Both the position numbers and the translations under genes were made by a program. A stretch of 53,449 bases of DNA from Verrucomicrobiota bacterium (GTDB taxonomy: Bacteria; Verrucomicrobiota; Verrucomicrobiia; Verrucomicrobiales; DEV007), in assembly GCA_020630975.1 (NCBI GenBank), contig JAHDID010000042.1:1-53449 (forward strand). The letters are read 5' to 3'. This document shows, piece after piece, positions 34,910-43,877 of the stretch. The notes under the pieces are model-generated. The model had not been told where the DNA came from and searched no databases. It saw nothing but the letters and a program-made list of their open reading frames with translations. Every line of letters begins with the position of its first letter. Position 1 is the first letter of the stretch.

Positions 34910-35607
34910 CTATTTATCCCATAGCTGTAGCATCGCTCGAGAAGGGACGAAAATAGCTATATCAATGGGGTGAATCCCTCCGTCGTCGGTCTCAATAAAG
35001 TTGGCAGGCTTGGTATCAGTGATTGCAACAGTCCGTTGCTGACTATACCAAAAACCGTCAGCGATTTGATCAAAGCCTATCTGCTGAACGAACTGATTTG
35101 TGCGAGAGCGCTCAGGGATTTTACCCTGAATATAAGGCTGCGAAATGACTAGCGAGTTACCAGACTCACTAATCCCTTCAAGCCTAACGCTATCACCAAA
35201 AACTTCATTGTGTAATAACATCCGTTCGAGGTATTCTGCCGGAGTCGCGTCGTCTGTTGCTACTCGAATTGCGCCGTCGACTCTATTTACTGCGCGCCCA
35301 TACTGTCCGGCATGGTTGGGATGGGTTTCCTTATAGATTCTCCAGCTAGATTCTGTGGAAATATCCTCAGCTAGATAAACCTCATGTTCGCCACCTCCAT
35401 CTAATCGATGACCGAGACGGGAGCGATCAAAAATGGGAACTCTTCGACTGTTGTAGATGATTCGGAATTGTTTGCGGATGGTTGGCTGGTTTCCTCGTAG
35501 AGCCGAGCAAGGCGGTTCTTCTCGAATTGCTCCACTACGTCCTCCAAAGAGGTCGAGGGCTGATTCAAGCGAATTTCGCGAACTTGATCTGGTGTCAACA
35601 TCGTCAT
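34910..35607 (-). pseudogene. Kinase-fold (polyvalent-protein kinase-like) protein, frameshifted
   Basis: The N-terminal 68 codons from ATG 35607 read MTMLTPDQVREIRLNQPS... to FPFLIAPVSVID, then stop at 35401. In another frame the protein continues as LDGGGEHEVYLAEDISTE, ATPAEYLERMLLHNEVFGDS, LVISQPYIQGK, and TDTKPANFIETDDGGIHPID up to 34910. The second part resembles kinase-fold domains seen in phage polyvalent proteins and bacterial relatives. A one-base shift near 35405-35440 would join them. It could be a frameshift mutation or a sequencing error. The family name is from memory and moderate in certainty; function unknown. Confidence 0.5.
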
Positions 35608-35781
35608 ACACCCATGAAACTATAATCAGAGTAAGCTGAAAGCAAGGTCGGTTCGCTCTGAGCTCTCTGAGTGGGGGAGACAAGAAGTGGAGGAGGATCT
35701 GGTCGGCAGAGGCTCGAAGGGCGCTTTTTTGCATGGATGGCCTGCGGCCTATGGATTGAACATGGATGACCTGGATATGGC

Positions 35782-38364
35782 TTATTTTTGAAAAGCAGAA
35801 TGCTCTGGATCGCCGCCGGAGATGAAGTAGGCAAGCAGGTCGAGGACGTCTTCTTTGCTCATGGTATTGATCAGACCCGGAGGCATCATCGAGAGGGAGG
35901 AGCCTTCGATGGAGACTAGATCCTCGACGTTGACGATGGTGGTGGAGCTGGGATCCATCATATTGGTATTTACCTGGTAGCGGTCTTCGCCGAGATTCAT
36001 GATGCGGCCACTGACCACAGTGCCGTCTTTCAGTATGAAATCGGTCGCTCCATATTGATCGCTGATGACTTTGCCGGGTTCGATGATGGATTCGAGCAGA
36101 TCGTAGGCGCTGAACTTGCCGCCAGCAGAAGACAAATCCGGACCGACGGCGCCGCCTTCGCCCTGGAAGCGGTGACAGACATAGCAGGTGCCTGCACCGG
36201 CCATTTTGCGACCATTGGCAAAGTTACGGTTGGCTTTGACGCCTGCGTCCAAGCCGTCGGCGAAGTCTTGCATGGTCCAATTTTTTACGAAGCTGCGTGG
36301 CTCTAGGGTAAACTGCGGGATGCTGCTCTTGGGCTGGGTAGCGATCAGCTTCTGGAGCTCTGGATTCAGGTCCGACTCGGGCACGGATTCTGTGGCGTGC
36401 TTTTTGATATCGGCTAGGTAATTGGCCAGGCGAGCGCCGCCTTTGTAGTTTCCGGAGAGGACGAACCACTGGAAGTAGGTCTCGCGTGCCTCGGGTGTCC
36501 AGCCGTCTTTGAGGTAGCGAAGATTCAGCGCGTAGCCGATCTGCTCCTCTTGGCCGGAGGCATTGGCCAGTAGCTCGATGCCACGCTCGACGGCAAATGG
36601 AGCATTCAGGTAGGCCGCCATGGCGGATAGATCTCGATTCTCCTCTGGCGTCTGGGCGGGGTAGATACCATCGAGCCAGTTAATCAGTTTGGCTTGGTCT
36701 GCGGCGTTGGGTGTTCCACCGCGAGTCAGGGCTAGAGTGACGCTGCGCAGCAGGTCGAGGCGCGTCTGGCGAGACTTCGTTTTTTGGTAGTCGAAGCTCA
36801 ATGCCTTTTCGAAGATCGCCGATGCCGAGTTCGCCGCACCGACACGAGCGAGTGCGATCAGGGCAGCGGTGGTGGTGATGGGATTGGTTTCACCGGCCAG
36901 TCGATCTTTCCACCCAGCCACGGGCTGCTTCTCTAGCGCGACGCGTGCGGCGTGGCGTATGCCGCGGTCGGCTGAGCCTAGGGATTGCCAGATACCATCG
37001 AGCTGCTCGGCGGTCGCTGGGGTCGCTCCTAGGTGGGTAAAGGACTCGAGGGTGTGCCGGTTTTTGCGATGCTCAGCCCCTGCATCGCTAGTCTCTGCCG
37101 GAGCGGTCGATTCATCGCCGGTGTAGGTCACCCGGTAGAGACCGGACTGGACGCGGCGACCGCCCACTGCCAGGTACATGGCTCCGTCGGTAGGGTTGAC
37201 GAGGATGTCCGTGATCGGGAAGGGCTGAGCCGAGGCAAATTCCTCAAAGGTAGCCGCGTAGGTCGAGCCTTTGGGTTCGAGGTGCACGGCGTATAGCTTG
37301 CCATAGGACCAGTCGCAGGCGAAAAAGGCATTCTGGTATCTGGCTGGAAATTTGGCACCATAGCCGAAGCAGACTCCAGTAGGCGAGCCGGGGCCGATAT
37401 CGACCACAGCTCCAAAGGTGTCGGTGCAGTAGTCCATGAATTTCCCAGAACCGGTGCGCCAGCCGTAGTCGGCCCCGTCGATGACGTGATTGATCCGTGT
37501 GGGGCGATACCATGGAGTATTGAGATCCCACTCCATGTCGGCATCGTAGGTAAACAGCTCGCCATCGCGATTGAAGGCAGCGTCATACTGATTGCGAAAG
37601 CCGGTGGCGACGATTTCCCAGGTCTTTCCCTCAGGATCTATCCGCGCGATGTGCCCTAGTGGCGCCTCTGCACCCTTCATGAAATGCTGCAGGGATGGCA
37701 GTAGCTGATCCTCCGCCCATACCTCGGGCACACGAGAGTGGCTGTAGTCAGCCGGGACTTTGGTCTGATTACCTATTATGACGTAGAGGTGCTCGCCATC
37801 TGGGGCGGGGACGATGCCATGTGGACCGTGTTCGCCAGCTGTGTCGCCTAGAGACTTGAGCTTTACCAGCTGGTCAAAGTGGTCGTCGCCATCGGTATCG
37901 AGCAGGCGAAACACACCGCAGCCCATGGTGCTACTGCGCGAGCTGACCACCACGTAGAGGCTGTTGAAAGCATAGCAGAGCCCCTGCGCATGGCCGATCT
38001 TCGGCAGCTTGGCGAGCTCTTCAGTCATCTCTTTAGGCGCTGTCCCGGTGATATTCTTTCGGGCCTTGGCTCCGACGATCGAGTAGGTGATCTGCTCGAT
38101 GCTCGCGGGATCGACTGTCTCGCCCAGCGCGGGTATCGGAAAGCGATACAGCCCACCGTGCTGGTCGCTGACGATCAAGCGGCCTTTGTCGTCCTGACAC
38201 ATCGCTACCCAGGAGCCCTGGTCATCTCGTGGGACCGAGTAGAGGAGTTCTATATTGAACCCTTCGGGGAGGCGAATCCTATCGGCCGCGGTGGCGGACT
38301 GCTGGGCCTCGGCGACCGTGGCGAGGGCGAAGGTTGTCGCTAGAATGGTTAGTAACTTTTTCAT
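35782..38364 (-). CDS. PVC-type haem-binding beta-propeller protein
   Basis: An 860-residue secreted protein with a signal peptide (MKKLLTILATTFALATVAEA). An N-terminal six-bladed propeller of the glucose-dehydrogenase-like type covers about residues 30-420 (GSWVAMCQDDKGRLIVSDQH, GADYGWRTGSGKFMDYC). A helical-repeat region follows. The C-terminus is a cytochrome-c domain with GAGTCYVCHRFQGEGGAVGP (CxxCH), the conserved DLLESIIEPGKVISDQY and a methionine-containing SLSMMPPGLINTMSKEDVLD that may supply the second haem ligand. The family is abundant in Verrucomicrobia and Planctomycetes and probably oxidises sugars or other substrates in the periplasm. Confidence 0.9.
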   Translation of the reverse strand: MKKLLTILATTFALATVAEAQQSATAADRIRLPEGFNIELLYSVPRDDQGSWVAMCQDDKGRLIVSDQHGGLYRFPIPALGETVDPASIEQITYSIVGAKARKNITGTAPKEMTEELAKLPKIGHAQGLCYAFNSLYVVVSSRSSTMGCGVFRLLDTDGDDHFDQLVKLKSLGDTAGEHGPHGIVPAPDGEHLYVIIGNQTKVPADYSHSRVPEVWAEDQLLPSLQHFMKGAEAPLGHIARIDPEGKTWEIVATGFRNQYDAAFNRDGELFTYDADMEWDLNTPWYRPTRINHVIDGADYGWRTGSGKFMDYCTDTFGAVVDIGPGSPTGVCFGYGAKFPARYQNAFFACDWSYGKLYAVHLEPKGSTYAATFEEFASAQPFPITDILVNPTDGAMYLAVGGRRVQSGLYRVTYTGDESTAPAETSDAGAEHRKNRHTLESFTHLGATPATAEQLDGIWQSLGSADRGIRHAARVALEKQPVAGWKDRLAGETNPITTTAALIALARVGAANSASAIFEKALSFDYQKTKSRQTRLDLLRSVTLALTRGGTPNAADQAKLINWLDGIYPAQTPEENRDLSAMAAYLNAPFAVERGIELLANASGQEEQIGYALNLRYLKDGWTPEARETYFQWFVLSGNYKGGARLANYLADIKKHATESVPESDLNPELQKLIATQPKSSIPQFTLEPRSFVKNWTMQDFADGLDAGVKANRNFANGRKMAGAGTCYVCHRFQGEGGAVGPDLSSAGGKFSAYDLLESIIEPGKVISDQYGATDFILKDGTVVSGRIMNLGEDRYQVNTNMMDPSSTTIVNVEDLVSIEGSSLSMMPPGLINTMSKEDVLDLLAYFISGGDPEHSAFQK

Positions 38365-38435
38365 GTTATTTAAAAGTGATAAGAGTTTAGAAACGGGGAT
38401 TTGACCTATCGAATCAATTTGTGCGAAGCCTATCA

Positions 38436-38549
38436 GATTAGTGTTATTTTAGTGTTCATTAGTGAAAATTAGTGTTGAGAATCTCGTAGGCAGTTGATTT
38501 TAACACTAACTCGGCATGATGAAACAATTGTCACTAATGAACACTAATA
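38436..38549. repeat. AT-rich inverted-repeat element
   Basis: TTAGTGTTCATTAGTGA (38449-38465) pairs perfectly with TCACTAATGAACACTAA (38531-38547), and AATTAGTGTT pairs with AACACTAA inside. A related half is at 47764-47813. It sits between two minus-strand genes. Confidence 0.7.
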
Positions 38550-38634
38550 GGTGGAGGCTTCGCCTTGGCTTATTTTTCAGGAAGTGCAAAAAGCCTATAG
38601 GTAGGAAAATTCTGTTCTAAAGGAAAACCTCAAA

Positions 38635-39018
38635 TTAGTCTAGGCGAAATTCTGAGCTGTTTTCGGGTAATAAAAAGCGTGTATCAAGATCGGCTGAATC
38701 GGCTTTATCAGCGATACTACCTGTAAAGTACTGGTATAACTTTGGGAAACGTTGTTGAAGCTGGTACCGGTCTAATAACTCGGAACTGTCGCTGCCTGAG
38801 ATAGCTGCGATCGAAAAGAGGTTCTGATTGCCATCGCTATAAATGGTGACGATTTGGTCGCTGGTCGCGAATCTGCCCACCACAGGAGTTGCAGGTTTCG
38901 GCAGTCGCTGTACCTGCTCTTGTGTCGCGTCTCTCTGCTGCCAGTAGACTCCTCCCGCCGCTACCAATGCGATTGCAATTAATATCAAAGCTAATTTCTT
39001 CTTCATAAAATTTTTCAT
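38635..39018 (-). CDS. Small membrane-anchored hypothetical protein
   Basis: About 127 residues from the ATG at 39018; the frame is open to 39072. A single N-terminal hydrophobic segment follows basic residues (MKKKLALILIAIALVAAGGV), then a polar region with no recognised domain (VGRFATSDQIVTIYSDGNQN, ELLDRYQLQQRFPKLYQYF). It is probably anchored in the inner membrane with the bulk in the periplasm. I do not recognise the family. Confidence 0.55.
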   Translation of the reverse strand: MKNFMKKKLALILIAIALVAAGGVYWQQRDATQEQVQRLPKPATPVVGRFATSDQIVTIYSDGNQNLFSIAAISGSDSSELLDRYQLQQRFPKLYQYFTGSIADKADSADLDTRFLLPENSSEFRLD

Positions 39019-39146
39019 TTGCTGTCGCCTGCCAATTCTTTTTTTTGACTTTGTCTGAAACGATTCGTTCACTACCTGCGCGACGATCAGGTCCTGAAAC
39101 CCAATTTTATCTCCGCGAATTTGGCTCCCAGCGTACAGTTAATAAA

Positions 39147-39794
39147 TCACGGATCACTGCTAATCTCTTCGAATACCTGATAGTACTTTTGAGGTTGGCT
39201 CTGTATATCAGGCTGGTCAGTAAAAGTTTGCTCGCTGCCGTCGCCTTGAATCGAATCGCCGATCGGGTTCCACGATCCGGTTAAGCTGGTAGATGCATAG
39301 ACTTGGTAAACTTTGTCTGTCTGGGTGGTGAATGTAAGCGCCATAGTAGGGTATGTGGGAGAAGAAAGTACGGAGATACTGACGGGTATTGAAATTTGCG
39401 CAGTAGATACAGCTAATGCAAAAGTGCCACTGCTTTGTGACGAGTGGGTGTCATAAATTTTCGTCCACAAAAGATCAACCGTGTAATTTCCAGCCGGGAG
39501 GGTGCCAATCGATTTGGAGGCCGTTAGATCAGATATTACCTGCTGACAGTCTTCTCCGGTATAGGTAGAGATGATATCTACTGTGAGAGTCGAGCCGTCC
39601 CGAGTGACAGTCATTTGGTGTGTGTAACAAGGCACGGGAAAGGTATCGGTAAACGACAAAGTGATGTTGTCTGTATGGGTCGGTTGCTCCGGGGACGGTG
39701 AGAATGAAGGAAGTTCCTGGGCCGAAATAGGCCAGACCAAGCAGAAAAGAAGGATCAGGATGATTAGGGGAACTCCTAGAGAGAAATTCTTCAT
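39147..39794 (-). CDS. Secreted hypothetical protein
   Basis: About 215 residues from the ATG at 39794 (MKNFSLGVPLIILILLFCLV, signal peptide ending SAQ). The body is rich in Ser and Thr and looks beta-sandwich-like (THTDNITLSFTDTFPVPCYT). Two cysteines may form a disulfide. The C-terminal part (DKVYQVYASTSLTGSWNPIG ... KYYQVFEEISS) resembles short beta segments common in PVC secreted proteins. Function unknown. It is encoded 48 bp downstream of the sulfatase at 39.8 kb, so possibly co-transcribed. Confidence 0.6.
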   Translation of the reverse strand: MKNFSLGVPLIILILLFCLVWPISAQELPSFSPSPEQPTHTDNITLSFTDTFPVPCYTHQMTVTRDGSTLTVDIISTYTGEDCQQVISDLTASKSIGTLPAGNYTVDLLWTKIYDTHSSQSSGTFALAVSTAQISIPVSISVLSSPTYPTMALTFTTQTDKVYQVYASTSLTGSWNPIGDSIQGDGSEQTFTDQPDIQSQPQKYYQVFEEISSDP

Positions 39795-39842
39795 ATTTTT
39801 CGTTGTGGGTAGACTATTTTTTATTGTGACCATCATCACTTA

Positions 39843-41795
39843 CTACTCCTCACCTCCCATAAAGTCCCAATCGACCTCACCGCCTTTACCCTTCACGGTA
39901 TATTGACGGATCTCGACCGGCTGATCACCTACCGATAGCATCAGCCGCAGCAGTTTGATTTTCGACTTAGTAGATATTGTCATCTCTACCGTTTGCCATT
40001 CCTTACCCTTCTGTTCCGTCAGCGCTACAGGCGTGTCCAGCGCCATAAAATCCGTAGATCCCTCCTCCTGCCAAGCCATGCTGATCTGCCCGCCTGCCGC
40101 GCCACGGATGCGCAGCTTCACCTCGATCGGTCCGGCAAATTTCACTCGGGCACTACCGAGGAATGATTTATCAGATTCCGGCGTCACGACTAGCGCGCCA
40201 TCCTTCAGCTCCATCGAGCAGTTTTTCGGCACCAGTCCTTGGGTGAGAGTCTCAGGAGCATTCGCAGGTCGATAGTTTGGATTTTCGATCGGCAATAGAG
40301 CATCCGTTTCCTCTAGGTACTCGTCCATGATTTTGGATAGCTCTTCGACCTTCTCTGGATATTCACTAGCTAGATCGTTGGCCTCGCTCAGATCATCGGA
40401 TAGCCGGTAGAGTTCATGTGCGATACCCGGATCTTCATTGATGTAGCGTCGCACCAGCTTCCATTCGCCCTGGTGGATGGACGATCCTTTGTAGGGAAAC
40501 CATATAAACTGGCTGTTACGATCCAGGGATGGTTTGTCTCCTGTTAGTATAGGTAGAAACGATTCACCATCGACAGGCTGGCCATCGGGCAGCTCAGCTC
40601 CAGCAGCCGCGAGCAAGGTAGGGAAAACATCGACACAGCCGACCATGGCATCTGTCGTAGTCGCAGCCTCGATACGCTCTGGCCAGCGCACCATCAGTGG
40701 CACGCGGGTGCCACCCTCGTAGATCGATGCTTTGCCATCGCGCAGCGGAGCATTGCTAGTAGGTACCTGACCGCCTGCCCAGCGACGCCAGTCTTTCACA
40801 AACTCATACCGTGGGTGTCCCTCGACTAGCTTGGCTAATTTCGGATCGTCAGGACGATTGCTGTGTACGTTGCCGCCATTGTCAGAGTAGAAAACAAAGA
40901 TGGTATTGTCGGCGATACCCAGATTCTCCAGCGTATCGAGCACTCGCCCGAGGCTCTCGTCGACACTCTGTAGCATCGACGCCATGATCGGGTTTGCCTG
41001 CAGTCCCTGCGGGTCTGTCTTCTTGGCATACTCAGCGGTGTACTCGGGCTTGTGCCCCCAGGGGCCGTGCACGCCATACTGCCAGAGGTTTAGGAAAAAC
41101 GGTCGATCACGATTGTCCTCGATAAATGCGATCGCTTCATCAGTCAGCCGATCGGTGATGTATTCGCCATCTGGCCCATCGGTGATATTGCCGATACGCA
41201 CTCGGCCACCCGGAGTGCCTTCCGGCGTGACGCGGTATGGCGAGAAGTAGCTAGGCGGCCCAGGGTCGGGAGCAGCATGCCAGCTAGTGTGAAAGCCCTG
41301 TGCCTCAGGCCGGTGCGGCTCCGTCAGTCCGATATGCCATTTCCCATAGTGCCCCGTCTGATAGCCGGCCTCGGCCAGTATCTCTGCCAGGTTTTCGATA
41401 TCAGGGTCGAGGTAGTTTTTGCTTAGAGGCATCGTCCAGCGAAACCTTGGGTTGTGCTTCTTATACTCGCTAGCCCCAGCCTCCGCCGGAGCGATATGCC
41501 CAGACGCCGTCAGCACGCCATGCCGAGATGAATACTGCCCCGACAGGATCGAAGCCCGACACGGCGAACACAGCGGCAGCGCATACGCCTGGGTAAAAAC
41601 CATCGATCCCGCCGCCAGCCTCTCCATCGCAGGCGTCTCATAATAAGTCGACCCATAAGCCGAGCTATCCCTCCAGCCCATGTCATCGACCAGAAACAAG
41701 ACGATGTTCGGCTGCTGCGAACTCTTCTCCGGCTGGCTAAATGCCTGAGAGATAGCGCAAAGCGTTACAAAAATGATAGAAATAAAAATTCGCAT
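39843..41795 (-). CDS. Secreted sulfatase with a C-terminal beta domain
   Basis: A 650-residue protein. The signal peptide ends near AISQAFS. Sulfatase core: QPNIVLFLVDDMGWRDSSAY, the formylglycine motif CSPCRASILSGQYSSRHG, YQTGHYGKWHIGLTEPHRP, FVFYSDNGGNVH and GGTRVPLMVRWPERI. Beyond about residue 510 there is an extra domain (KDGALVVTPESDKSFLGSAR, AGPIEVKLRIRGAAGGQISM) that looks like a beta-sandwich, possibly glycan-binding. Such enzymes remove sulfate from algal or animal glycans in the periplasm or outside the cell and need an activating formylglycine-generating enzyme, which is not in this window. Confidence 0.93.
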   Translation of the reverse strand: MRIFISIIFVTLCAISQAFSQPEKSSQQPNIVLFLVDDMGWRDSSAYGSTYYETPAMERLAAGSMVFTQAYALPLCSPCRASILSGQYSSRHGVLTASGHIAPAEAGASEYKKHNPRFRWTMPLSKNYLDPDIENLAEILAEAGYQTGHYGKWHIGLTEPHRPEAQGFHTSWHAAPDPGPPSYFSPYRVTPEGTPGGRVRIGNITDGPDGEYITDRLTDEAIAFIEDNRDRPFFLNLWQYGVHGPWGHKPEYTAEYAKKTDPQGLQANPIMASMLQSVDESLGRVLDTLENLGIADNTIFVFYSDNGGNVHSNRPDDPKLAKLVEGHPRYEFVKDWRRWAGGQVPTSNAPLRDGKASIYEGGTRVPLMVRWPERIEAATTTDAMVGCVDVFPTLLAAAGAELPDGQPVDGESFLPILTGDKPSLDRNSQFIWFPYKGSSIHQGEWKLVRRYINEDPGIAHELYRLSDDLSEANDLASEYPEKVEELSKIMDEYLEETDALLPIENPNYRPANAPETLTQGLVPKNCSMELKDGALVVTPESDKSFLGSARVKFAGPIEVKLRIRGAAGGQISMAWQEEGSTDFMALDTPVALTEQKGKEWQTVEMTISTKSKIKLLRLMLSVGDQPVEIRQYTVKGKGGEVDWDFMGGEE

Positions 41796-42214
41796 AATTA
41801 GATGAAGAGTCTGTGCCAGCCTTGCCTGGTTTTCGAAGGCCTCCCTCCATCAGATATCTCCCACGGCTCCGCAACCTGCCCAAATTAATAGCCCGCTCGA
41901 CTAACGGGAACCCGTCTCAAGAACTAGACGTCCTCGCCCACTTAGCGAAGCCCATCAGATCCGTGTGCATCAGTGTCCATCCGTGGTCCCCAAAAAAGTA
42001 GCAGCTTACGAGAAAATCCATGCCATCCGTTAAAATTCAGCTAGCGCGCCGCAGCTTTAGCGAAGGAGGGTCGGCCGTAGGCCATCCATGTAAAATCCCA
42101 TCTACGAGCTCCATTTGTTTCCTTAATTAGCTCAGCGCAGAGCAACGCCTGACATAAGTCTCTCCGTCCGCCACGCCTATTGACAATCTTGATTCTACCC
42201 TGACCTTAAAATCA
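41796..42214. other. Gene-free region with PVC-type intergenic words
   Basis: No gene is recognised. Words such as GTGCATCAGTGTCCATCCGT (near 41968) and GGTCGGCCGTAGGCCATCCA (near 42069) belong to short repeats that recur between genes in this phylum; related words occur at about 2660, 35735 and 43805. The promoter of the small plus-strand gene at 42215 should lie at the right end. Confidence 0.5.
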
Positions 42215-42448
42215 ATGGCAGATACCATCACAGTGCCTGAAAAGTGGATAGAATCGGTTACTGAATTGAAGTTTCCCGAATCCACTGATCGTCGGATGCA
42301 GCAGTTGATGGATCGTAATAACGAAGGGACTCTATCTTCGGAGGAGAGAAAAGACCTTCAGGCATTGGTTGAAATGAGCGAGGAGCTTTCTCTGGTTAGG
42401 GCTCAGGCATTCCGGTTTCTACAACTCGATCCGACAGGGAGCGAATGA
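42215..42448 (+). CDS. Small conserved partner of an HNH nuclease
   Basis: A 77-residue acidic helical protein (TDRRMQQLMDRNNEGTLSSE, ERKDLQALVEMSEELSLVRA). Proteins of this type are often encoded just before small HNH endonuclease genes, and their job is unknown. Here the stop codon overlaps the original HNH start (ATGA at 42445-42448), so the two were translationally coupled. No signal peptide. Confidence 0.7.
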   Translation: MADTITVPEKWIESVTELKFPESTDRRMQQLMDRNNEGTLSSEERKDLQALVEMSEELSLVRAQAFRFLQLDPTGSE

Positions 42449-43014
42449 GTGTTTCGAGGCCTTTAGGGCTGCGGAAAAAATAACTTATCCCAAACTGCTT
42501 GATCTCTCGCCCGTCAGCTTTGTTGCCATCCAGCTCATTTAACCCGCTAAACTCCGCTCGATGCCGCCTAGCTGCCAGACCAGAACTCTGCGTATTTTGG
42601 AACAATTTATTTCTTCCGCAGCCCTTAGACCGAAAGGTCCGAGAGCGAGCAGGTGATCGATATGAGTATTGCCGAATGCACCAATCTCTTCAAGGCGCCA
42701 CTTTTCATGTCGAGCACGTGATTCCAAGCTCACACGGTGGGCAGGAAACTCTTCAAAACCTCGTTCTAGCGTGCCCGAGTTGTAATCTGCACAAATCAAA
42801 TAGAGTCGAAGTGGAGGATCCGGAAACGTCCGAAGTCGTTCCTCTGTATCCTTTGGCGGATGTTTGGGAACAAAATTTTTCCTTCGTCGACTTTGAGATT
42901 GTGGGGAAATCGGCATGTGGTAGAGCGACGCTCAAGGCGTTGAATTTCAATCACCCAAGAAAATTAAAAGTGAGAGAAGTGGAGGCGCTATTCGACTTGT
43001 TCCCGCCAGACTAG
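42445..43014 (+). pseudogene. HNH endonuclease gene interrupted by a MITE
   Basis: The original start is the ATG at 42445. The first codons give MSVSRPL and run into the MITE, which brings a TAA at 42481. After the element the frame resumes DRKVRERAGDRYEYCRMHQS, then FHVEHVIPSSHGGQETLQNL and VLACPSCNLHKSNRVE. That is a complete HNH zinc-type nuclease core (Cys pairs and HVEHVIP). Removing the element and one TTA gives a continuous 135-residue protein, MSVSRPLDRKVRERAG... A TTG at 42499 within the element could start a chimeric protein in the same frame, so some product may still form. Confidence 0.88.
42466..42624. mobile_element. 159 bp MITE with GGGCTGCGG ends
   Basis: The terminal inverted repeats are GGGCTGCGGAAAAAATAA and TTATTTCTTCCGCAGCCC (one mismatch). 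They are flanked by the direct repeat TTA at 42463-42465 and 42625-42627, a 3 bp target duplication. It carries no gene. A truncated copy is at 6046. The 3 bp TNA-type duplication suggests mobilisation by an IS5-like (IS1031-group) transposase; that part is inference. Confidence 0.9.
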
Positions 43015-43106
43015 CTAACCCCCCCCGCTCGGTGGATACGGAAACACTTTAGGCAAAATTCTACGCCATCGATACAAAATGCGAACCTCGACCTTTTGTT
43101 GGGTAA

Positions 43107-43763
43107 CTATTCGCCTTCCCAGAGTCTAATGCAGTCGATCACCAGTCGACTACTCGGACCATCTAATGCTTTGAATGTGAATTCATCGCGCGACCGCATT
43201 GAAATCTGTTCATGTTCGATGATGTGTTGGTGGCCATTGAGGTTGAGGAGGAGTTTTCCTTCTGTCAGTTCGATCACGAGGTCTACCCATTCATTGAGGG
43301 CAAAACTGGATTGTCGATCTTCGATCACTTCGCCGCCGGATAGTTTCAAGGTGTAGCCGCCCTTTCTGAAAAACAGATTGTTGATATGGTGACCTATATC
43401 GAGCTTGGGTCGGGCAGCTTGGTAGTCGTCGCCTTCAAACTTGAATCGCAGGTGGCAAACGAAGTTCTCTGGGAGGTGGTTCAAACGAATCACTGGTCCC
43501 AATCCCAGGTGGTGGTCACGTCCCAGAGCCTTCATCGCCTCTTCGGCGTTTCTAAAATCGGGAGCTCCGATTAACATCCCATCTTTTACCTGCCAGTTTC
43601 GGGTACGGGGCTCCCATTGCTCTCGGTTCAACTCGCCATCGAAATCGTCTGAGTAGACCAGAGTTCCCTTTTCAAATAAGTGGGACTGGAAAGGGGGATC
43701 TTCGGCAAAGAGATTCGAGCTGAGGATGAGTAGGGGGAATAGAGCTGAGAGTGGTTTAATCAT
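43107..43763 (-). CDS. Secreted concanavalin-like protein, DUF1080-like
   Basis: About 218 residues from ATG 43763 (MIKPLSALFPLLILSSNLFA, signal peptide). A beta-sandwich domain follows (GTLVYSDDFDGELNREQWEP, WQVKDGMLIGAPDF, LNEWVDLVIELTEGKLLLNL). It resembles the DUF1080 / 3-keto-disaccharide hydrolase or LamG group. Proteins of this kind are common in PVC glycan loci and may bind or process disaccharides outside the cytoplasm. It is encoded downstream of the enolase-superfamily gene, on the same strand. Confidence 0.75.
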   Translation of the reverse strand: MIKPLSALFPLLILSSNLFAEDPPFQSHLFEKGTLVYSDDFDGELNREQWEPRTRNWQVKDGMLIGAPDFRNAEEAMKALGRDHHLGLGPVIRLNHLPENFVCHLRFKFEGDDYQAARPKLDIGHHINNLFFRKGGYTLKLSGGEVIEDRQSSFALNEWVDLVIELTEGKLLLNLNGHQHIIEHEQISMRSRDEFTFKALDGPSSRLVIDCIRLWEGE

Positions 43764-43877
43764 GGATGCTTGATGGGGAGGGATCTTGTAGGGCGATGTT
43801 TGGAACACAGATGAACACGAATTTGCGCGGACCTGATGGGCTTTGTTGGGTTGATCTAGTGGAGTAGGGGAGCCGCT

